Assembly (NCBI GenBank): GCA_015232865.1
Contig: JADFYU010000003.1
Span: forward strand, 84,601 to 148,600
Direction: 5' to 3'
DNA: 64,000 nt
DNA from: Magnetococcales bacterium
Lineage (GTDB): Bacteria > Pseudomonadota > Magnetococcia > Magnetococcales > UBA8363
Each line of letters starts with the position of its first letter. Positions within the stretch are counted from its first letter, which is position 1. Both the position numbers and the translations under genes were made by a program. The notes under the pieces were generated by a model. That model saw only the letters and a list, made by a program, of their open reading frames with translations. It made no database searches and was not told the origin of the DNA. Positions 63,459 through 64,000 of the stretch are shown piece after piece.

Positions 63459-64000
63459 TCAGATGTTGCGTTTATAGAGCAAACGCAGTCCTTTCAAGGT
63501 CAGAAACTCATCAATCACATCAATTCTTTTACATTCGGCCGCCATTAACCGCGCCAATCCACCGGTGGCGACAACCTTCACCGCAGGAAAACCGGACTCC
63601 TCGATTATTCGACCGATCAAGCCATCGACCAGGCCGACATAGCCCCAAAACAGACCGGACTGCATGGAGGTGACCGTATCACGTCCCACCACAACTTTTG
63701 GTTTTATCAATTCGATTCGAGGCAATTTAGCAGTTTTTTCTGACAGGGCCGTCATGGAAAGTCCCAAGCCCGGTGCGATGGCACCGCCCAGATACTCCCC
63801 TTTCTGACCGACCAGATCAAAGGTGGTCGCCGTTCCAAAATCGACCACCACAACCGGATTTTTTATACGATCAAAAGCGGCAACGGCATTGACAATGCGA
63901 TCGGCGCCGACATCTTTCGGATTTTCATAGCGAATGGACACATTGGTTTTCAAGCCCGGACCGACAATCAGCGGTGGAATATCCAGGTATCTCTTCAATT
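63459..64000 (-). CDS. coaX: Type III pantothenate kinase, partial (N-terminus off the window)
   Basis: The C-terminal ~179 residues of CoaX, which phosphorylates pantothenate, the first step of coenzyme A synthesis, in an Hsp70/ASKHA-fold kinase. Seen: DVGADRIVNAVAAF, VVVDFGTATTFDLV and GGAIAPGLGLSMTAL, then SGLFWGYVGLVDGLI and VVATGGLARLMA. The N-terminal IDIGNTNT-type phosphate loop lies beyond the window. The stop is at 63459. Confidence 0.95.
   Translation of the reverse strand, partial: LKRYLDIPPLIVGPGLKTNVSIRYENPKDVGADRIVNAVAAFDRIKNPVVVVDFGTATTFDLVGQKGEYLGGAIAPGLGLSMTALSEKTAKLPRIELIKPKVVVGRDTVTSMQSGLFWGYVGLVDGLIGRIIEESGFPAVKVVATGGLARLMAAECKRIDVIDEFLTLKGLRLLYKRNI

Noticed and set aside
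1..64000. tRNA, rRNA, CRISPR arrays, insertion sequences, prophage
   Set aside because: I found no convincing T-arm/CCA-type tRNA signature, no regular spaced repeats and no transposase, integrase or capsid gene. A visual search cannot exclude very short remnants.

Overview
The window reads as ordinary chromosome of a Gram-negative proteobacterium. Alphaproteobacterial affinity is suggested by a GapR/DUF2312 nucleoid protein. A deep-branching or magnetotactic-type lineage such as Magnetococcia would fit the large redox and gas sensors ending in bacteriohemerythrin domains. That placement is inference; no rRNA, tRNA or magnetosome gene is present to settle it. I see no insertion sequence, prophage, integrase or CRISPR array.

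Layout. 1-3.9 kb: a partial P-loop ATPase divergent from a large Hsp70/actin-fold ATPase. 3.9-12.5 kb: mutL, then a tightly overlapping minus-strand operon lysS-lolC-lolD-S2P protease-trpS-rluB-small protein, closed by a hairpin terminator that contains the last stop codon. 12.5-18.2 kb: a HAMP membrane protein facing a 1319-residue PocR/PAS/SpoIIE/hemerythrin sensor. 18.4-23.4 kb: a periplasmic solute-binding protein, prfB with the classical programmed +1 frameshift, small HicB-like and YciI proteins, a putative molybdenum-carrier protein, and a histidine-kinase-like protein without its phospho-acceptor histidine next to cheD. 23.4-27.2 kb: ybbP-ybbA divergent from tesA, as in E. coli. 27.4-33.4 kb: a heme-motif chemoreceptor with a hemerythrin tail, a GGDEF-EAL protein and a response regulator. 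33.5-38.9 kb: yejA-yejB without yejE/yejF, a MEMO-AMMECR1 fusion and a YdjM-like protein. 38.9-41.8 kb: an arsR-gapdh-arsJ arsenate-resistance operon behind a near-consensus promoter with an overlapping operator-like dyad. 42.5-45.0 kb: a CHASE2 Ser/Thr kinase-like protein whose DFG motif reads NFS.

45.2-52.4 kb is a molybdenum island: a MoaE-MogA fusion, moeA, moaC, moaA, modA, modB and modC on the plus strand, with moeB convergent. It covers molybdate import and most steps of molybdopterin synthesis; moaD and mobA are absent from the window. 52.6-54.1 kb carries an S24-type repressor divergent from a YajD-like HNH protein. After an 836-bp gap come a DHH phosphoesterase, rlmKL, gapR, a DUF4139 protein, an RluA-family synthase, a SPOR protein and the start of coaX.

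The most unusual items are the large fused sensors, the phospho-acceptor-less kinase beside cheD, the MoaE-MogA fusion with a His-rich linker, and a pair of similar non-coding elements (45208-45258 and 54639-54688) sharing a conserved stem-loop, one of them in the leader of the molybdenum operon.
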